Assembly (NCBI RefSeq): GCF_001053095.1
Contig: NZ_CGBP01000004.1
Coordinates: 62,001-126,000 of the forward strand
Direction: 5' to 3'
DNA length: 64,000 bases
Source of the DNA: Yersinia similis
GTDB lineage: Bacteria > Pseudomonadota > Gammaproteobacteria > Enterobacterales > Enterobacteriaceae
Part shown: one piece after another, positions 37,236-50,270 of the stretch
How positions within the stretch are numbered: the first letter of the stretch is position 1
How the letters are laid out: every line of letters begins with the position of its first letter
Notes under the pieces: generated by a model
The model's input: only the letters and a program-made list of their open reading frames with translations
Database searches by the model: none
Told to the model about the DNA's origin: nothing
Program-made: the position numbers and the translations under genes

Positions 37236-37390
37236 CCTTTCTTACTTGAAGTTGCAGCCCTGTTTGCATCAATGATGCGGTAGCTATTCCATTCACCCGA
37301 ATCACTAATTTACATCAGCTCAGTGGGATCTGTTCGTTTGCTGCCTGGCTACAACTTCAATTACTTCAACTCCAATAACTTTGGGTGTAA
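37236..37390. repeat. ERIC-type element between the DUF721 gene and lpxC
   Basis: About 155 bp. Left arm TACTTGAAGTTGCAGCCCTG, core TTCACCCGAATCACTAATTT and CAGCTCAGTGGGAT, right arm GCTACAACTTCAATTACTTC to TTTGGGTGTA. Fills the gap between two convergent genes and may act as their shared 3' end. Confidence 0.8.
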
Positions 37391-37396
37391 GTATAC

Positions 37397-38356
<960 letters not shown>

Positions 38357-38416
38357 TTATAACAAGATCGGTGGGACAGTTTAGCACAAAGAGCGGAGAT
38401 TCCAAATATTCGGAAA

Positions 38417-39568
38417 TTAATCGGCTTGCTTGCGCAAAAACGCCGGGATGTCCAAATAATCGGGCTCTTTATTGGTTTGAGCAGTAGTATCATTGACCAC
38501 TTTAGCCGCAGGTTTAACTTCCTGAGGTAAAGGTGACATGCCATGCTGCTGGTAACGGTGGTCCATCACAGGCTGGGTTTTCTTGTTAGTCACCAGTGTG
38601 ATTTCTGGACGTTTATCCATGCCGATACCGGTCGCAACCACTGTCACCCGCAGTTCGTCGTTCATTTCCGGGTCTAATGATGTACCGATAACCACGGTTG
38701 CATTGTCAGACGCGAAAGCACGGATAGTGTTACCCACGGTCTCGAATTCATCCAAACGTAAGTCGAAACCCGCCGTGATGTTAACCAGCACGCCACGGGC
38801 ACCAGACAGGTCAATATCTTCCAGCAACGGACTGGAGATAGCCATTTCTGCTGCTTCTTCCGCACGGTCTTCACCGCAAGCCACACCTGAGCCCATCATG
38901 GCATAACCCATTTCGGACATAACTGTGCGCACATCCGCGAAGTCGACGTTCATCAGACCAGGGCGGGTAATCAGTTCCGCGATCCCCTGAACCGCACCTT
39001 TCAGCACGTCATTCGCTGCACCGAATGCATCCAGTAAGGAGATACCACGTCCCAGAACTTTCAATAGCTTATCGTTCGGGATAGTGATCAGTGAGTCCAC
39101 ATGCTTGGACAATTCAGCAATACCCTGCTCAGCAAATGCCATGCGTTTCTTGCCTTCAAAATTAAAAGGCTTGGTAACCACAGCAACTGTCAGAATACCC
39201 AGCTCTTTCGCAACTTCAGCAACAACAGGTGCTGCACCAGTACCGGTACCACCACCCATGCCAGCTGCGATAAAGACCATATCTGCACCGTCAAGTGCTG
39301 CACGCAGAGCTTCACGGTCTTCTTCTGCTGAATTGCGGCCCACTTCAGGGTTCGCGCCAGCCCCCAAACCTTTGGTAATACCGCTACCGATTTGGATGGT
39401 TTGGCCAACAGCCGTCTTACGTAGCGCCTGAGCGTCTGTATTAACGGCGAAGAATTCAACACCTTCAATGCGCTCGCGCACCATGTGTTCGACGGCATTA
39501 CCACCGCCACCACCGACGCCGATGACTTTAATCACCGCGTCATTGGTTAGTTCCATAGGTTCAAACAT
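38417..39568 (-). CDS. ftsZ: Cell division GTPase FtsZ
   Basis: Tubulin-like GTPase forming the Z ring. 383 residues, the same as E. coli. Seen: [11 protein letters not shown] near residue 20, the tubulin signature GGGTGTG near 105, the catalytic T7 loop [11 protein letters not shown] near 207, a variable linker (about 317-365), and the C-terminal partner-binding peptide [16 protein letters not shown]. Downstream of ftsA by 73 bp. Confidence 0.99.
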   Translation of the reverse strand: MFEPMELTNDAVIKVIGVGGGGGNAVEHMVRERIEGVEFFAVNTDAQALRKTAVGQTIQIGSGITKGLGAGANPEVGRNSAEEDREALRAALDGADMVFIAAGMGGGTGTGAAPVVAEVAKELGILTVAVVTKPFNFEGKKRMAFAEQGIAELSKHVDSLITIPNDKLLKVLGRGISLLDAFGAANDVLKGAVQGIAELITRPGLMNVDFADVRTVMSEMGYAMMGSGVACGEDRAEEAAEMAISSPLLEDIDLSGARGVLVNITAGFDLRLDEFETVGNTIRAFASDNATVVIGTSLDPEMNDELRVTVVATGIGMDKRPEITLVTNKKTQPVMDHRYQQHGMSPLPQEVKPAAKVVNDTTAQTNKEPDYLDIPAFLRKQAD

Positions 39569-39641
39569 AGTTTCTCTCCGTTTTGTGCCTGTCGCTTCGA
39601 GATCAAAAAAATAAGTTCAGCTTGATCTCTTTGTTGAAACA

Positions 39642-40898
39642 TTAAAACTCTTTTCTCAGCCAGCTATTGATACGTTTGAACCAATTGCCCACTGAGGCAC
39701 GTTTTTCTACTTCTGACTCACCACTGAGATGAGATTCTTTACCGTAATGCAATAACCCAACAGCAGTGGAGTAATAAGGCTCTTGCGCATAATCCGTCAG
39801 CCCGGTGATATTAAGTGGCTGACCAATTCGGACCTGGGCATGGAACACCCGTTGTGCACATTCAGCTAAACCATCAATTTGTGCAGCGCCACCGGTTAGC
39901 ACAATACCTGCCGCCAGATGGTGCTTTACGCCTTGCTGACGTAGTTGCTCCTGCAGTTGTAAAATCTCGTCATTAACCAAATTCAGCAATTCGGTGTAGC
40001 GTGGTTCAATAACCTCAGCGAGTGTTTGTCTTTGCAAACTACGAGGAGGCCGTCCGCCAACACTTGGCACTTCAACACTTTCGTCCTTGCTGACTATCGA
40101 CCCGAGCGCACAGCCGTGTCGAACTTTAATCGCTTCCGCATCTGTTGGCGGTGTACCGAAGGCATAAGCAATATCACTGGTAACCACATTCCCGGCGTAG
40201 GGGATCACTTTGGTGTGCCGTAACGCCCCACCGGTATAAACCGCCATATCCATGGTGCCACCGCCGATGTCGACAACACAGACACCCAGCTCACGCTCAT
40301 CTTCGGTCAAGACGGCATAACTTGCGGCTAAACCGGCAAAGATCAGTTGGTCCACTTTTAGGCCACAACGTTCCACCGCTTTAACAATATTTTTTGCCAT
40401 ATCGTTATGGCAGGTAATCAGGTGCACTTTGGCTTGCATCCGCACGCCAGAAAGCCCAACAGGATTCTTGATGCCTTCCTGATAATCGATGGCATACTCC
40501 TGCGGAATGACGTGCAGGATACGATGTTCATCACGTACACGTACTGACTTCGCGGTATGCACTACGTTCTCAACATCTTCCTGAGTAACTTCTTCTTCTG
40601 AAATAGGAACCATCCCTATCTCATTCTGGCAACTGATGTGTTTACCCGATAATGCCAGATAAACAGAGGAAATTTGGCAATCCGCCATTAACTCAGCTTG
40701 ATCGATAGCGCGCTGAACGCATTTCACTACCGATTCAAGGTCGTTAACGCCCCCTTTATCCATGCCACGGGATGGGCAACTGCCTACCCCAATAATATTG
40801 ACCATGCCATCAGGCAGAACTTCCCCTACCAATGCGGAGACCTTTGCCGTTCCGATCTCGAGACCTACTACCAGTTTTCTGTCCGTCGACTTGATCAT
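39642..40898 (-). CDS. ftsA: Cell division protein FtsA
   Basis: Actin-like ATPase that anchors FtsZ to the membrane. 418 residues (E. coli 420). Begins MIKSTDRKLVVGLEIGTAKV; phosphate loops VVDIGGGTMDMAVYTGG near residue 208 and GIVLTGGAAQIDG near 335; amphipathic C-terminal membrane helix WFKRINSWLRKEF. Spacing to ftsQ is 26 bp, whereas E. coli ftsQ and ftsA touch. Confidence 0.98.
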   Translation of the reverse strand: MIKSTDRKLVVGLEIGTAKVSALVGEVLPDGMVNIIGVGSCPSRGMDKGGVNDLESVVKCVQRAIDQAELMADCQISSVYLALSGKHISCQNEIGMVPISEEEVTQEDVENVVHTAKSVRVRDEHRILHVIPQEYAIDYQEGIKNPVGLSGVRMQAKVHLITCHNDMAKNIVKAVERCGLKVDQLIFAGLAASYAVLTEDERELGVCVVDIGGGTMDMAVYTGGALRHTKVIPYAGNVVTSDIAYAFGTPPTDAEAIKVRHGCALGSIVSKDESVEVPSVGGRPPRSLQRQTLAEVIEPRYTELLNLVNDEILQLQEQLRQQGVKHHLAAGIVLTGGAAQIDGLAECAQRVFHAQVRIGQPLNITGLTDYAQEPYYSTAVGLLHYGKESHLSGESEVEKRASVGNWFKRINSWLRKEF

Positions 40899-40924
40899 TG
40901 TTGTTTTGCCTGTGCCTGATTTTG

Positions 40925-41752
40925 TTACGGATTACTGTTCTGCTGGCCATTAATCGGTGGTTCTCCACCCTGATTGTCGATAAAAACCGGCGCCCAACCT
41001 ACTGAAGCCCCGGTGTCATAACGCAAATCAATATAACTGACCCGTTTATCTGGCTGCTGTTGCAACATCGGATATAACTCGATGAAACGTTGCAGACGCC
41101 CCATTCGGTCACTCCGCCCCAGCTCCAGCCGAACATCATTATCTAAAGCCAACTGCCAAGAATGCCTGGCACTCATCGCCACCATTTTTAGCTGATATTT
41201 ATTGGCCGCTAACACCTTATTTATTGCTCGATAACCTTCCAGAACATCCCGCTCACTGCCTTCAGGACCATACAGTAGCGGCAATACCAGCTTACCCATT
41301 CGCTCAGAAGGCACGCTAAATGATCGCCCCTGCTCATCAATCATATGCAAGTCATTCCAACGGGCGAAGGGCACGTACTCCACCAGGTGGATTTTAAGTT
41401 CATCCGGCCACTGCTTGCGGACACTGACCTGCTGGATCCAAGGTAACCGTTCAATCTGCTGCTGGATGATATTCACATCCTGCGTCATAAAAGTACCTGG
41501 TGCGCCCAATGCCAGAATCGCCTGCCGAATATCGTCATTAGTGGTGTAATGGCGCTCACCGGTTACCACAAGTTTCGAAAGTGGTAGCCGGCTGGCATCT
41601 TTCATCCAACCAATAACGACCCAGCCCCCCCAGAGTATTGTCCCCAGGACCATCAGCAGAAAAATTACCCCTGCCAATTGGCTCCCATTACTGCGCCGGG
41701 CTGCATTTTTCTCCGCCGCACGCTCTCGCGCATTTAAGGCAGCTTGCGACAT
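40925..41752 (-). CDS. ftsQ: Cell division protein FtsQ
   Basis: Bitopic divisome protein that recruits FtsL and FtsB. 275 residues (E. coli 276). Short cytoplasmic tail, one membrane helix at about residues 27-48 ([20 protein letters not shown]), then the POTRA domain beginning [20 protein letters not shown] and the beta domain with [20 protein letters not shown]. One base separates it from ddlB. Confidence 0.98.
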   Translation of the reverse strand: MSQAALNARERAAEKNAARRSNGSQLAGVIFLLMVLGTILWGGWVVIGWMKDASRLPLSKLVVTGERHYTTNDDIRQAILALGAPGTFMTQDVNIIQQQIERLPWIQQVSVRKQWPDELKIHLVEYVPFARWNDLHMIDEQGRSFSVPSERMGKLVLPLLYGPEGSERDVLEGYRAINKVLAANKYQLKMVAMSARHSWQLALDNDVRLELGRSDRMGRLQRFIELYPMLQQQPDKRVSYIDLRYDTGASVGWAPVFIDNQGGEPPINGQQNSNP

Positions 41753-41753
41753 A

Positions 41754-42674
41754 TCAGTCAGCCAACATCAGAATGCGCGCCACCAATTGGGAGAAACTCA
41801 ACCCATACTGGCGGGCAGCCATTGGAACCAAACTATGGCTGGTCATACCCGGTGAAGTGTTCACTTCAAGCAGGTAAAAACGGCCATCGCTGTCTTGCAT
41901 CACATCTACCCGCCCCCAACCGCTGCAATCCAGCGCTTGGTAAGCCTGCAATGCCAGCTCTGCCAATTGTTGCTCCGACTCATCACTTAAACCGCTTGGG
42001 CAGAAGTATTGTGTTTTATCTGACAAATACTTGGCGTCATAATCGTAAAACACGCCTGGAGGCTGAATACGAATAGAAGGTAAAACTTCATCCCCAAGGA
42101 TCGCGACGGTGAATTCTGGCCCGCTCAGCCATTTCTCAATCAGTACATCGCTATCATGTTGGAAAGCTTCAACCAATGCCTTCTGCAATTCGCTGGCGTG
42201 ATCAACTTTACTCATCCCAACGCTAGAGCCTTCATGGCTTGGCTTGACAATAAGTGGCAGGCCAAGCTTAGTGACACACGCCACCAATTCCTCTGGTGAA
42301 AGTGTTTCAAACTGTTGGCGATTCAACGCGACATAAGGCGAAATAGGCAAACCCAAGGCTTGCCAGACTAATTTGGTGCGCAATTTGTCCATTGTCAGGG
42401 CGGAAGCCATTACACCACTGCCGGTATACGGCAGTTGTAGAAACTCCAATACGCCTTGTAACGTACCGTCTTCGCCACCACGACCATGCAGGGCGATAAA
42501 AACTTTATCAAAGCCCTGTTCTTTAAGCTGAGTTACCGGAAAATCTTTGGTATCCACACCATAAGCGTCGATACCGGCTTCCTTCAAGCCTGCCAATACC
42601 GCCTGACCTGATAGTAATGACACTTCACGCTCCGCAGAGGTCCCACCCAGCAATACCGCGACTTTCTCAGCCAT
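41754..42674 (-). CDS. ddlB: D-alanine--D-alanine ligase B
   Basis: Makes D-Ala-D-Ala for the muropeptide precursor; cytoplasmic, ATP-grasp fold. 306 residues as in E. coli. Seen: [17 protein letters not shown] at the N-terminus, [26 protein letters not shown] and the metal site [17 protein letters not shown] near the C-terminus. The start overlaps the murC stop by 8 bp. Confidence 0.98.
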   Translation of the reverse strand: MAEKVAVLLGGTSAEREVSLLSGQAVLAGLKEAGIDAYGVDTKDFPVTQLKEQGFDKVFIALHGRGGEDGTLQGVLEFLQLPYTGSGVMASALTMDKLRTKLVWQALGLPISPYVALNRQQFETLSPEELVACVTKLGLPLIVKPSHEGSSVGMSKVDHASELQKALVEAFQHDSDVLIEKWLSGPEFTVAILGDEVLPSIRIQPPGVFYDYDAKYLSDKTQYFCPSGLSDESEQQLAELALQAYQALDCSGWGRVDVMQDSDGRFYLLEVNTSPGMTSHSLVPMAARQYGLSFSQLVARILMLAD

Positions 42675-44142
42675 GATGTTCCTCGTCTTTTAACTGTGGC
42701 TGCAATTTATGCTCAGCCAATTTACGGGCAATTTTACCGATGTTGCCTGCGCCCTGGACCAAGATCAGGTCTTCCCCGTTCAGTATTTGCGCCAACATTT
42801 CAGGTGCTGATTCACTGTCTGGTACTAAAATAGGGTCCAACTTGCCGCGATTACGAATCGTTCGGCACAACGAGCGGCTATCCGCCCCTGGGATCGGTGG
42901 CTCACCTGCGGCATACACATCCAGCATCAATAAAACATCGACCTGTGACAGCACATTAGCGAAATCGTCATACAGATCGCGGGTTCGAGTATAGCGGTGT
43001 GGCTGAAAGAGCATGACAATGCGTTTATCCGGCCAACCAGCACGCGCGGCTTTAATGGTAGCATCCACTTCGGTAGGGTGATGTCCATAATCATCAACCA
43101 GCATCGCACTGCCTTCTTTACCGTTAACCGGTGCCAGTGAGAAGTTGCCGAGGAAATCAAAACGGCGCCCCGTCCCTTGGAAACCCGCTAATGCGCGCAG
43201 GATGTCTTCGTCTTCAATGCCTTCTTCTGTTGCGACAGCTACCGCTGCTGCCGCATTCAGTGCATTGTGGCGGCCTGGTGCATTCAAGGTCACCTCTATC
43301 AACGATTTATCCTGGCGGCGTAACGTGAAGTGCCCTTGTGGGCCTTCCTGCCGATAACTGGCGATCTGCACATCAGCATCATCACTGAAACCATAGGTTG
43401 TGATGTGACGGCCAACACGCGGTAATAATTCACGCACCACCGGGTCATCGATACACATCACCGCACGGCCATAAAAGGGCAAATTGTGCAAAAAGTTAAT
43501 GAATGTCTGTTTTAAATTTTCGAAGTCGCCTTGGTAGGTATCCATATGATCAGCTTCGATATTGGTGACAATCGCCACCATCGGTTGCAAATGCAGGAAT
43601 GACGCGTCGCTTTCATCGGCTTCTGCAATCAGGTAACGGCTGGAACCCAAACGGGCATGTGTACCAGCGGCCTTGACTAACCCACCATTGACGAACGTTG
43701 GATCTAACCCTGCTTCGGCATAAATACTGGATAACATCGCCGTTGTGGTGGTTTTGCCGTGGGTGCCAGCAACGGCAATCCCATGGCGGTAGCGCATCAA
43801 TTCAGCCAACATTTCTGCGCGACGGATCACCGGTATTCTCGCCTCACGGGCCGCGACAATCTCTGGGTTATCCGCAGAGATTGCGGTAGAAACCACGACT
43901 ACACTCGCATCCAGCACGTTTTCTGGGCGATGATGGAAATAAATCTGTGCACCCAAGGCGGTCAAATGCTGAGTTACCGGGTTAGGTGCTAAATCTGAAC
44001 CACTAATCTGATAACCTTCGTTGGCCAACACTTCGGCGATACCACCCATGCCGGCACCACCGATGCCAACAAAGTGAATGTGCCGGACACGTCGCATCTC
44101 GGGCACGATAGTACGCAGTTTCGCCAGTTGTTGTGTATTCAC
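42667..44142 (-). CDS. murC: UDP-N-acetylmuramate--L-alanine ligase
   Basis: Adds L-Ala, the first residue of the stem peptide. The frame opens at 44196, but the GTG at 44142 begins [20 protein letters not shown] and gives 491 residues, the E. coli length; an intermediate ATG at 44169 is the main alternative and the ribosome site for the GTG is only moderate (AAGAGA). ATP loop [22 protein letters not shown] and [10 protein letters not shown] are present. 87 bp after murG, overlapping ddlB by 8 bp. Confidence 0.96.
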   Translation of the reverse strand: MNTQQLAKLRTIVPEMRRVRHIHFVGIGGAGMGGIAEVLANEGYQISGSDLAPNPVTQHLTALGAQIYFHHRPENVLDASVVVVSTAISADNPEIVAAREARIPVIRRAEMLAELMRYRHGIAVAGTHGKTTTTAMLSSIYAEAGLDPTFVNGGLVKAAGTHARLGSSRYLIAEADESDASFLHLQPMVAIVTNIEADHMDTYQGDFENLKQTFINFLHNLPFYGRAVMCIDDPVVRELLPRVGRHITTYGFSDDADVQIASYRQEGPQGHFTLRRQDKSLIEVTLNAPGRHNALNAAAAVAVATEEGIEDEDILRALAGFQGTGRRFDFLGNFSLAPVNGKEGSAMLVDDYGHHPTEVDATIKAARAGWPDKRIVMLFQPHRYTRTRDLYDDFANVLSQVDVLLMLDVYAAGEPPIPGADSRSLCRTIRNRGKLDPILVPDSESAPEMLAQILNGEDLILVQGAGNIGKIARKLAEHKLQPQLKDEEHHG

Positions 44143-44229
44143 GTTTCTCTTCACTTTTTTGTCTGTCATGTATTCACAGCCTGCATTCATCGCCAACTGA
44201 TCACTGTTTATTTCAAGGTCATCGCTATT

Positions 44230-45300
44230 TCATGGTGACTTACTGGCTGCAACCACTTCAGCCGCAACGCGCTCAGTAGCGTCAGGGATGGCAACCGATC
44301 TGGCCCGTTCGGCCATCGTCAGTAATGTTGCACGATCCCAATCCGCCAGCAGGGTGCTAACGCTGGTTGCCGTAAATTGTGGCTGCTCAATAATTTTTGC
44401 TGCCCCCGCTTTCTCTAGCGGCAACGCATTCCAATATTGCTGGCGATCTTTATGCTGGAATGGCACAAAAATCGCGGGTAGCCCCGCCGCAGCCACTTCG
44501 CTGACCGTCAGTGCACCTGAACGGCACACCACTACATCAGCCCAGGCATAAGCCGCGGCCATATCGTCTATAAATTCAACCACTTGGTGCCCGGCCTGCC
44601 GCGCTTGTTGGTAAGCCTGCGATACCTCTGGCAATGCGCCTTTACCGACCTGATGCCACAGCGTTATTTGTTCGCCCAGATTTGCGGCAACCAAAGGCAT
44701 GGTCTGATTCAGTACTCGAGCACCTTGGCTACCACCGATGACCAAGACCCGAATCGGCCCTTCACGGCCGCTCAAACGCACTGCGGGTAATGGCAATGCC
44801 AGCACATCGGTTCGAACCGGATTCCCCACGACATCTGCATTGGGGAATGCCCCTGGAAATGCCTGTAAAACTTTTTTGGCGATCCTGGCCAACCAACGGT
44901 TAGTCAGACCCGCAATCCCATTCTGCTCATGCAATACCACTGGTACGCCACACAGCCATGCGGCCAAACCGCCGGGGCCAGAAACATACCCACCCATACC
45001 CAACACCACATCTGGTTGGTAATCTCGCATGATTTTCTGCGCCTGACGCACCGCACGATAAATACGTATCGGTGCTGTCAATTGGGCCATCAGCCCTTTG
45101 CCACGCAAACCAGAAATTTTAATAAAATCAATTTCAATGCCATGTTTGGGAACCAGTGAAGCTTCCATTCTGTCCGCAGTGCCTAACCAACGCACCTGCC
45201 AGCCTTGCGCCATCAGATGATGTGCCACGGCCAAACCGGGGAAAACATGCCCCCCGGTTCCACCGGCCATCACCATCAAACGCTTGGTCTTCCCACTCAT
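44230..45300 (-). CDS. murG: UDP-N-acetylglucosamine--lipid I N-acetylglucosaminyltransferase
   Basis: Converts lipid I to lipid II on the inner face of the membrane. 356 residues (E. coli 355), GT-B fold. N-terminal glycine loop [16 protein letters not shown], then [25 protein letters not shown] and the donor-binding [20 protein letters not shown]. Overlaps the ftsW stop by 4 bp. Confidence 0.98.
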   Translation of the reverse strand: MSGKTKRLMVMAGGTGGHVFPGLAVAHHLMAQGWQVRWLGTADRMEASLVPKHGIEIDFIKISGLRGKGLMAQLTAPIRIYRAVRQAQKIMRDYQPDVVLGMGGYVSGPGGLAAWLCGVPVVLHEQNGIAGLTNRWLARIAKKVLQAFPGAFPNADVVGNPVRTDVLALPLPAVRLSGREGPIRVLVIGGSQGARVLNQTMPLVAANLGEQITLWHQVGKGALPEVSQAYQQARQAGHQVVEFIDDMAAAYAWADVVVCRSGALTVSEVAAAGLPAIFVPFQHKDRQQYWNALPLEKAGAAKIIEQPQFTATSVSTLLADWDRATLLTMAERARSVAIPDATERVAAEVVAASKSP

Positions 45301-46499
45301 CGGGTACTCCTTACAAACGCCTGGGCTTTTGCCAGCCGCGTTTCAAAATCAATACGTAACAGCAGCACTATCGCCGTTGACATAATTATCAGGCTTGAAC
45401 CACCGTAACTTATCAGGGGCAACGTCAGGCCTTTCGTCGGCAACATTCCGGCGGCGGCACCAACGTTAACCAGCGTCTGGAAACTGAACCAGATACCAAT
45501 TGAACAAGCCAAAAAGCCAGAGAATCGTTGACCAATCTCTAATGCACGGCGGCCGATGGACATTGCGCGAAAAGCGACGAAGAATACCATCAACAGGGCC
45601 AAAACCACACCGAAATAGCCGAGTTCTTCACCTAAAATAGAGAAAATAAAATCGGTGTGCGCCTCCGGTAAATACTCCAGTTTTTGTACTGAATTGCCTA
45701 AACCTTGCCCCCAAAACTCACCACGGCCAAATGCCATCAATGACTGGGTTAACTGATAGCCGCTGCCAAAGGGATCGGCCCACGGATTCCAGAATGATGT
45801 TACACGGCGCATACGATAAGGCTCGGCGATAATCAGCAAACAAACGGCGAAGGCACCAGAACCGATAATCGCCATAAACTGCCACATCTTGGCTCCCGCC
45901 AGGAATAGCATCGCCAGTGTAGTGATAAATAGCACCACCACCGTCCCTAAATCGGGCTGGGCCAGCAATAGCACGGCCAGAATGACCATCACGCCCATGG
46001 GTTTACAAAAGCCCCAGAAGTTACTGCGGACTTCTTCAACCTTACGCACCAGATAACTGGCCAAATAACAAAACAGAGACAACTTGGATAATTCCGCCGG
46101 CTGGATACGCAACGGCCCCAGTGCAATCCAACGTGATGCCCCGTTTACCGAACTACCGACCACAAGAACGACGAGCAACAGCACAATGGAAATCAATAAC
46201 ATGATATTGCTATAGCGCTGCCAGACATCCATTGGGATACGCAACGTCACCAGTGACAAACCAAACGCCAGTGCCAAATAGAGCGCATCACGCTTAGCAA
46301 ATAGGAAAGGGTCATTAGCCAGACGCTGACCGATTGGCATTGACGCCGACGTCACCATCACAAAACCAATGATCGCCAAACCAAATGTCAGCCACAGCAA
46401 GGTTCTGTCGTAAAGCACCATGCTGGTGGTGTCGCTCTCCCGCGACCCCATGACATAATGTTTTAAGGTATTAAACAGCCCCAGCCCCGGCATACGCAT
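45297..46499 (-). CDS. ftsW: Septal lipid II polymerase FtsW
   Basis: SEDS-family glycosyltransferase acting with FtsI at the septum. 400 residues (E. coli 414; shorter at the N-terminus). About ten membrane helices. Seen: [53 protein letters not shown] with the catalytic-region Asp, and [15 protein letters not shown] and [14 protein letters not shown]. The start ATG shares one base with the murD stop. Confidence 0.97.
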   Translation of the reverse strand: MRMPGLGLFNTLKHYVMGSRESDTTSMVLYDRTLLWLTFGLAIIGFVMVTSASMPIGQRLANDPFLFAKRDALYLALAFGLSLVTLRIPMDVWQRYSNIMLLISIVLLLVVLVVGSSVNGASRWIALGPLRIQPAELSKLSLFCYLASYLVRKVEEVRSNFWGFCKPMGVMVILAVLLLAQPDLGTVVVLFITTLAMLFLAGAKMWQFMAIIGSGAFAVCLLIIAEPYRMRRVTSFWNPWADPFGSGYQLTQSLMAFGRGEFWGQGLGNSVQKLEYLPEAHTDFIFSILGEELGYFGVVLALLMVFFVAFRAMSIGRRALEIGQRFSGFLACSIGIWFSFQTLVNVGAAAGMLPTKGLTLPLISYGGSSLIIMSTAIVLLLRIDFETRLAKAQAFVRSTR

Positions 46500-47815
46500 C
46501 AGCCTAACTCCTCTGCCAGACGAGCAAACTCATTACCACGATGTTCAAAGCTGCGGAATTGATCCAGGCTGGCACACGCAGGCGACAGCAGCACCCTATC
46601 GCCGGGTAATACAGCTTTTGCCACCAACACCATGGCCTGCGCCATCGTCTCGGTACGTTGAGAGACGTCAGGACGTAACGCTGCCAATTGACCACCATCG
46701 TGGCCAAAACAGTAAACTTTGATACGCTCCCCTTGCAGGAAACGCGTCAACCCGGAGAAATCAGCAGATTTGCCATCGCCCCCCAACAATAAATGCAAGG
46801 TGCCATCAACCTGTAAACCATCCAATGCGGCTTCAGTGCTGCCGACGTTGGTCGCTTTGGAGTCATTTATCCAGCGCACACCATTACGCTCAAGCACTAA
46901 TTGAAAGCGGTGTGGCAAGCCAGAAAAGGTCGTCAAAGCTTTCAGGCTGGATGCCCGTGGGATACCGACTGCATCAGCTAATGCCAAGGCGGCCAGCGCA
47001 TTGGTATAGTTATGACGCCCACTTAATTTCATTTCACGGGTGTTCAGCACTTTTTCACCACGAACCCGTAACCAAATTTCACCCTGCTGCTTATTCAGGT
47101 GGTAGTCACCGACATCGACCCCAAAGCTGATGCAACGGCTATCAGCACCACGAACAGGCATGGTGAGTGCGTCATCGGCATTCACAACACAAACCTTGGC
47201 ATTTTCATACACCCGCAGTTTCGCCGCACGGTATTGCTGCAAGCCGAGCGGGTAACGATCAGTATGATCTTCCGTCACGTTCAGAATAGTCGCGGAAGAG
47301 GCCCGCAAGCTCTGGGTAGTTTCCAGTTGGAAACTTGATAATTCCAATACGATTAATTGGTTATCTTGCTTCAGCAATGTCAGTGCCGGAACACCAATAT
47401 TACCGCCGACGCCCACTGACCAACCTGCCGCTTTTGCCATCTCACCGACCAGCGTGGTCACGGTACTTTTGCCATTGGAGCCAGTAATAGCCACAACCGG
47501 TGCTTGATTCTCGCGGCAGAACAGTTCGATATCACCAATAATCTCGACACCGGCCTCGGCGGCTTCACTTAATGCAGGATGTGCCAGAGCCATACCGGGG
47601 CTAACAACAATTAAATCGGCGTCCAGTAGCCATTGTTGGTTCAAATCACCCACATGCTGTTCGACACTTTCGGGTAATTGATCTAAGCCCGGTGGATTGA
47701 TGCGGGTATCCATCACGCGCGGCGTGACACCACGCGCTATAAAGAAATCAACGCAGGAAAGGCCGGTTAGCCCCAGCCCGATGATGACCACTTTTTTACC
47801 CTGATAATCAACCAT
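46499..47815 (-). CDS. murD: UDP-N-acetylmuramoyl-L-alanine--D-glutamate ligase
   Basis: Adds D-Glu to the stem peptide. 438 residues, as in E. coli. N-terminal Rossmann [23 protein letters not shown] loop [26 protein letters not shown] and [17 protein letters not shown] are all seen. Two bases follow the mraY stop; no break in the operon. Confidence 0.98.
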   Translation of the reverse strand: MVDYQGKKVVIIGLGLTGLSCVDFFIARGVTPRVMDTRINPPGLDQLPESVEQHVGDLNQQWLLDADLIVVSPGMALAHPALSEAAEAGVEIIGDIELFCRENQAPVVAITGSNGKSTVTTLVGEMAKAAGWSVGVGGNIGVPALTLLKQDNQLIVLELSSFQLETTQSLRASSATILNVTEDHTDRYPLGLQQYRAAKLRVYENAKVCVVNADDALTMPVRGADSRCISFGVDVGDYHLNKQQGEIWLRVRGEKVLNTREMKLSGRHNYTNALAALALADAVGIPRASSLKALTTFSGLPHRFQLVLERNGVRWINDSKATNVGSTEAALDGLQVDGTLHLLLGGDGKSADFSGLTRFLQGERIKVYCFGHDGGQLAALRPDVSQRTETMAQAMVLVAKAVLPGDRVLLSPACASLDQFRSFEHRGNEFARLAEELG

Positions 47816-47817
47816 AA

Positions 47818-48900
47818 TTACCGCACCTTCAGCGTCGCTAGGCCAATCAGCACCAGCATCAGCGAAATAATCCAGAAACGCACGATCACCCGTGGTTCTG
47901 GCCAGCCTTTAAGTTCGTAGTGATGGTGAATCGGGGCCATGCGGAAAATACGCTGCCCACGTAACTTAAAGGACCCAACCTGCAAGATAACTGACAGGGT
48001 TTCAACCACGAAGACCCCGCCCATAATCACTAATAAGAATTCCTGGCGCAGTAATACGGCGATAGTGCCTAATGCACCACCCAGCGCCAGTGAGCCGACA
48101 TCGCCCATGAACACTTGTGCCGGATAGGTGTTAAACCATAAGAAACCTAAACCTGCACCGACAATCGCGGTACAGACAATGACCAGTTCACCCGCATGGC
48201 GCAGGTAAGGAATATGCAGATAAGCAGCAAAATTCACATTACCGGTCGCCCAAGCGACTAAAGCAAAGCCTGCCGCGACGAACACCGTCGGCATGATTGC
48301 CAGCCCATCCAATCCATCCGTCAGGTTAACCGCGTTACTGGTACCCACGATCACGAAATACGCCAGCAGGATATACAGCAAGCCCAATTGCGGCATGATG
48401 TCTTTAAAGAAGGGCACAACCAATTCAGTGGCCGAGGTATCTTTGCCAATGCTGTACATGGTGAATGCTGCAGCCAATGCGATAATTGATTGCCAGAAAT
48501 ACTTCCAGCGCGCGATCAGTCCCTTGGTGTTTTTACGCACAACTTTGCGATAATCATCGATAAAACCGACAACGCCATAACCCACCAAAATGAACAGTAC
48601 ACACCAGACATACGGGTTAGAGGGGTAGGCCCACATCAGAACCGAAATGGTGATGGAGAAAAGGATCATCAGGCCGCCCATGGTTGGCGTACCGCGCTTA
48701 CTGAAATGTGACTCTGGTCCATCGTTACGCACAACTTGACCGATTTGCAGCTTTTGCAACCAGGCAATCAAATGCGGCCCCATCCACAATGAAATAAACA
48801 GTGCGGTCAACAGACTCACGATGGCGCGGAACGTCAAATAGGAAAAGACGTTAAAGCCTGAGTAAAATTTCACTAAGTATTCAGCCAACCAAACTAACAT
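47818..48900 (-). CDS. mraY: Phospho-MurNAc-pentapeptide translocase MraY
   Basis: Transfers the phospho-MurNAc-pentapeptide to undecaprenyl phosphate to form lipid I. 360 residues, E. coli length, ten membrane helices. Catalytic aspartates are in [19 protein letters not shown] and [12 protein letters not shown]; the HHHYELKGW loop is present near the C-terminus ([13 protein letters not shown]). Overlaps murF by 7 bp. Confidence 0.98.
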   Translation of the reverse strand: MLVWLAEYLVKFYSGFNVFSYLTFRAIVSLLTALFISLWMGPHLIAWLQKLQIGQVVRNDGPESHFSKRGTPTMGGLMILFSITISVLMWAYPSNPYVWCVLFILVGYGVVGFIDDYRKVVRKNTKGLIARWKYFWQSIIALAAAFTMYSIGKDTSATELVVPFFKDIMPQLGLLYILLAYFVIVGTSNAVNLTDGLDGLAIMPTVFVAAGFALVAWATGNVNFAAYLHIPYLRHAGELVIVCTAIVGAGLGFLWFNTYPAQVFMGDVGSLALGGALGTIAVLLRQEFLLVIMGGVFVVETLSVILQVGSFKLRGQRIFRMAPIHHHYELKGWPEPRVIVRFWIISLMLVLIGLATLKVR

Positions 48901-50270
48901 GATGCCTTCTCCTGTAACGCACGCACGACATTTTCCATAGCGGCGCTACGTGAACCTTTAATTAAAACAGTGATAACCGGATATTCGTTCAGCAACGCGT
49001 TTACACGGACGCTCAATGTGTTTTGATCCTGAAAGTGTTCGCCATTCCCGCTGGCGCTGCTCAGTATCTGACTTAATGTGCCAACGCTTAATACTTTATC
49101 GACACCCGCGTGTTTCGCGGCTTCACCGACCTGACGATGGCAATCTGCCGCGGTTTCGCCCAATTCCGCCATGTCACCCACCACCATCACCCGGTAACCG
49201 GGCATCTCGGCCAAGACCTGTGCGGCGGCAATCATGGAACCCACGTTGGCGTTGTAGCTGTCATCCAACAACAATTTACCCTCCGCTAATGGGACGGGGA
49301 ATAACCGGCCAGGCACTGCCTGTAACTGTGCTAACCCTTGGCGTACTGCGGCTAAATCAGCCCCGACCGACATGGCTAATGCTGCCGCTGCTAGCGCATT
49401 GGCGATGTTATGCTGCCCCGGTAGAGGCAATGCGATAGCCACAGCTCCAAGCGGTGAATGCAAAGTAAAATAGGTGAGTTGAGGGGTGATCCGCACGTCA
49501 CTGACATAGAAATCAATATGTTCTGCGGCATGGGGCGAGAAGCGCCAAACCCGTTTGTCATACAGCGTTTCTTGCCAGTGAGGCCAGTCGTTACTGTCAG
49601 CATTGATAATCGCCGTGCCGTTGGCAGGCAGGCCGGCGAAGATCTCACCTTTGGCTTGAGCCACACCGGCTAGCGAACCAAACCCTTCCAGATGAGCGGC
49701 GGCTAAATTATTCACCAAAGCGCTTTCTGGACGGCTTAAATCAGTGGTATAGGCAATTTCACCAACATGGTTGGCCCCAAGTTCAATAACAGCAAAATCA
49801 TGTTCGGCCGTTAGGCGCAGCAATGTTAGCGGGACACCGATATCGTTATTAAAGTTACCAGCGGTATACAACACATTGCCGCATTGGCGCAAAATCGCTG
49901 CCGCCATTTCTTTTACCGAGGTTTTACCCGATGAACCGGTTAATGCCACTATCCGAGCCGGAACTTGCTGGCGAACCCAGGCCGCAAATTGCCCTAACGC
50001 CAAGCGCGTGTCTTTGACGACTAACTGCGGCCCCCCCACCAGTAAGCGTTTACTTACCAGCAAAGCGCCAGCACCTGCGGCAATAGCATCTTCGGCAAAA
50101 TCATGCCCATCAAAACGCTCGCCTTTCAGCGCAACAAACAGACAACCAGCAGTGACCTTGCGGGTATCAATGGTCACTTCGGTTATCTCGATATCATCGC
50201 TGACTGATTCAGCAACGATATATTCAGCATTAAGTAAGTTCGCCAACAAACGTAGAGAGACCTTAATCAT
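48894..50270 (-). CDS. murF: UDP-MurNAc-tripeptide--D-alanyl-D-alanine ligase
   Basis: Adds the D-Ala-D-Ala made by DdlB. 458 residues (E. coli 452). ATP loop [13 protein letters not shown] near residue 110, [14 protein letters not shown], and [14 protein letters not shown] are visible. Start ATG overlaps the murE stop as ATGA. Confidence 0.98.
   Translation of the reverse strand: MIKVSLRLLANLLNAEYIVAESVSDDIEITEVTIDTRKVTAGCLFVALKGERFDGHDFAEDAIAAGAGALLVSKRLLVGGPQLVVKDTRLALGQFAAWVRQQVPARIVALTGSSGKTSVKEMAAAILRQCGNVLYTAGNFNNDIGVPLTLLRLTAEHDFAVIELGANHVGEIAYTTDLSRPESALVNNLAAAHLEGFGSLAGVAQAKGEIFAGLPANGTAIINADSNDWPHWQETLYDKRVWRFSPHAAEHIDFYVSDVRITPQLTYFTLHSPLGAVAIALPLPGQHNIANALAAAALAMSVGADLAAVRQGLAQLQAVPGRLFPVPLAEGKLLLDDSYNANVGSMIAAAQVLAEMPGYRVMVVGDMAELGETAADCHRQVGEAAKHAGVDKVLSVGTLSQILSSASGNGEHFQDQNTLSVRVNALLNEYPVITVLIKGSRSAAMENVVRALQEKASC

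Noticed and set aside
44143-44196. Longer MurC start
   Set aside because: The GTG at 44142 gives the family N-terminus; upstream residues have no homologue. The ATG at 44169 cannot be fully excluded.
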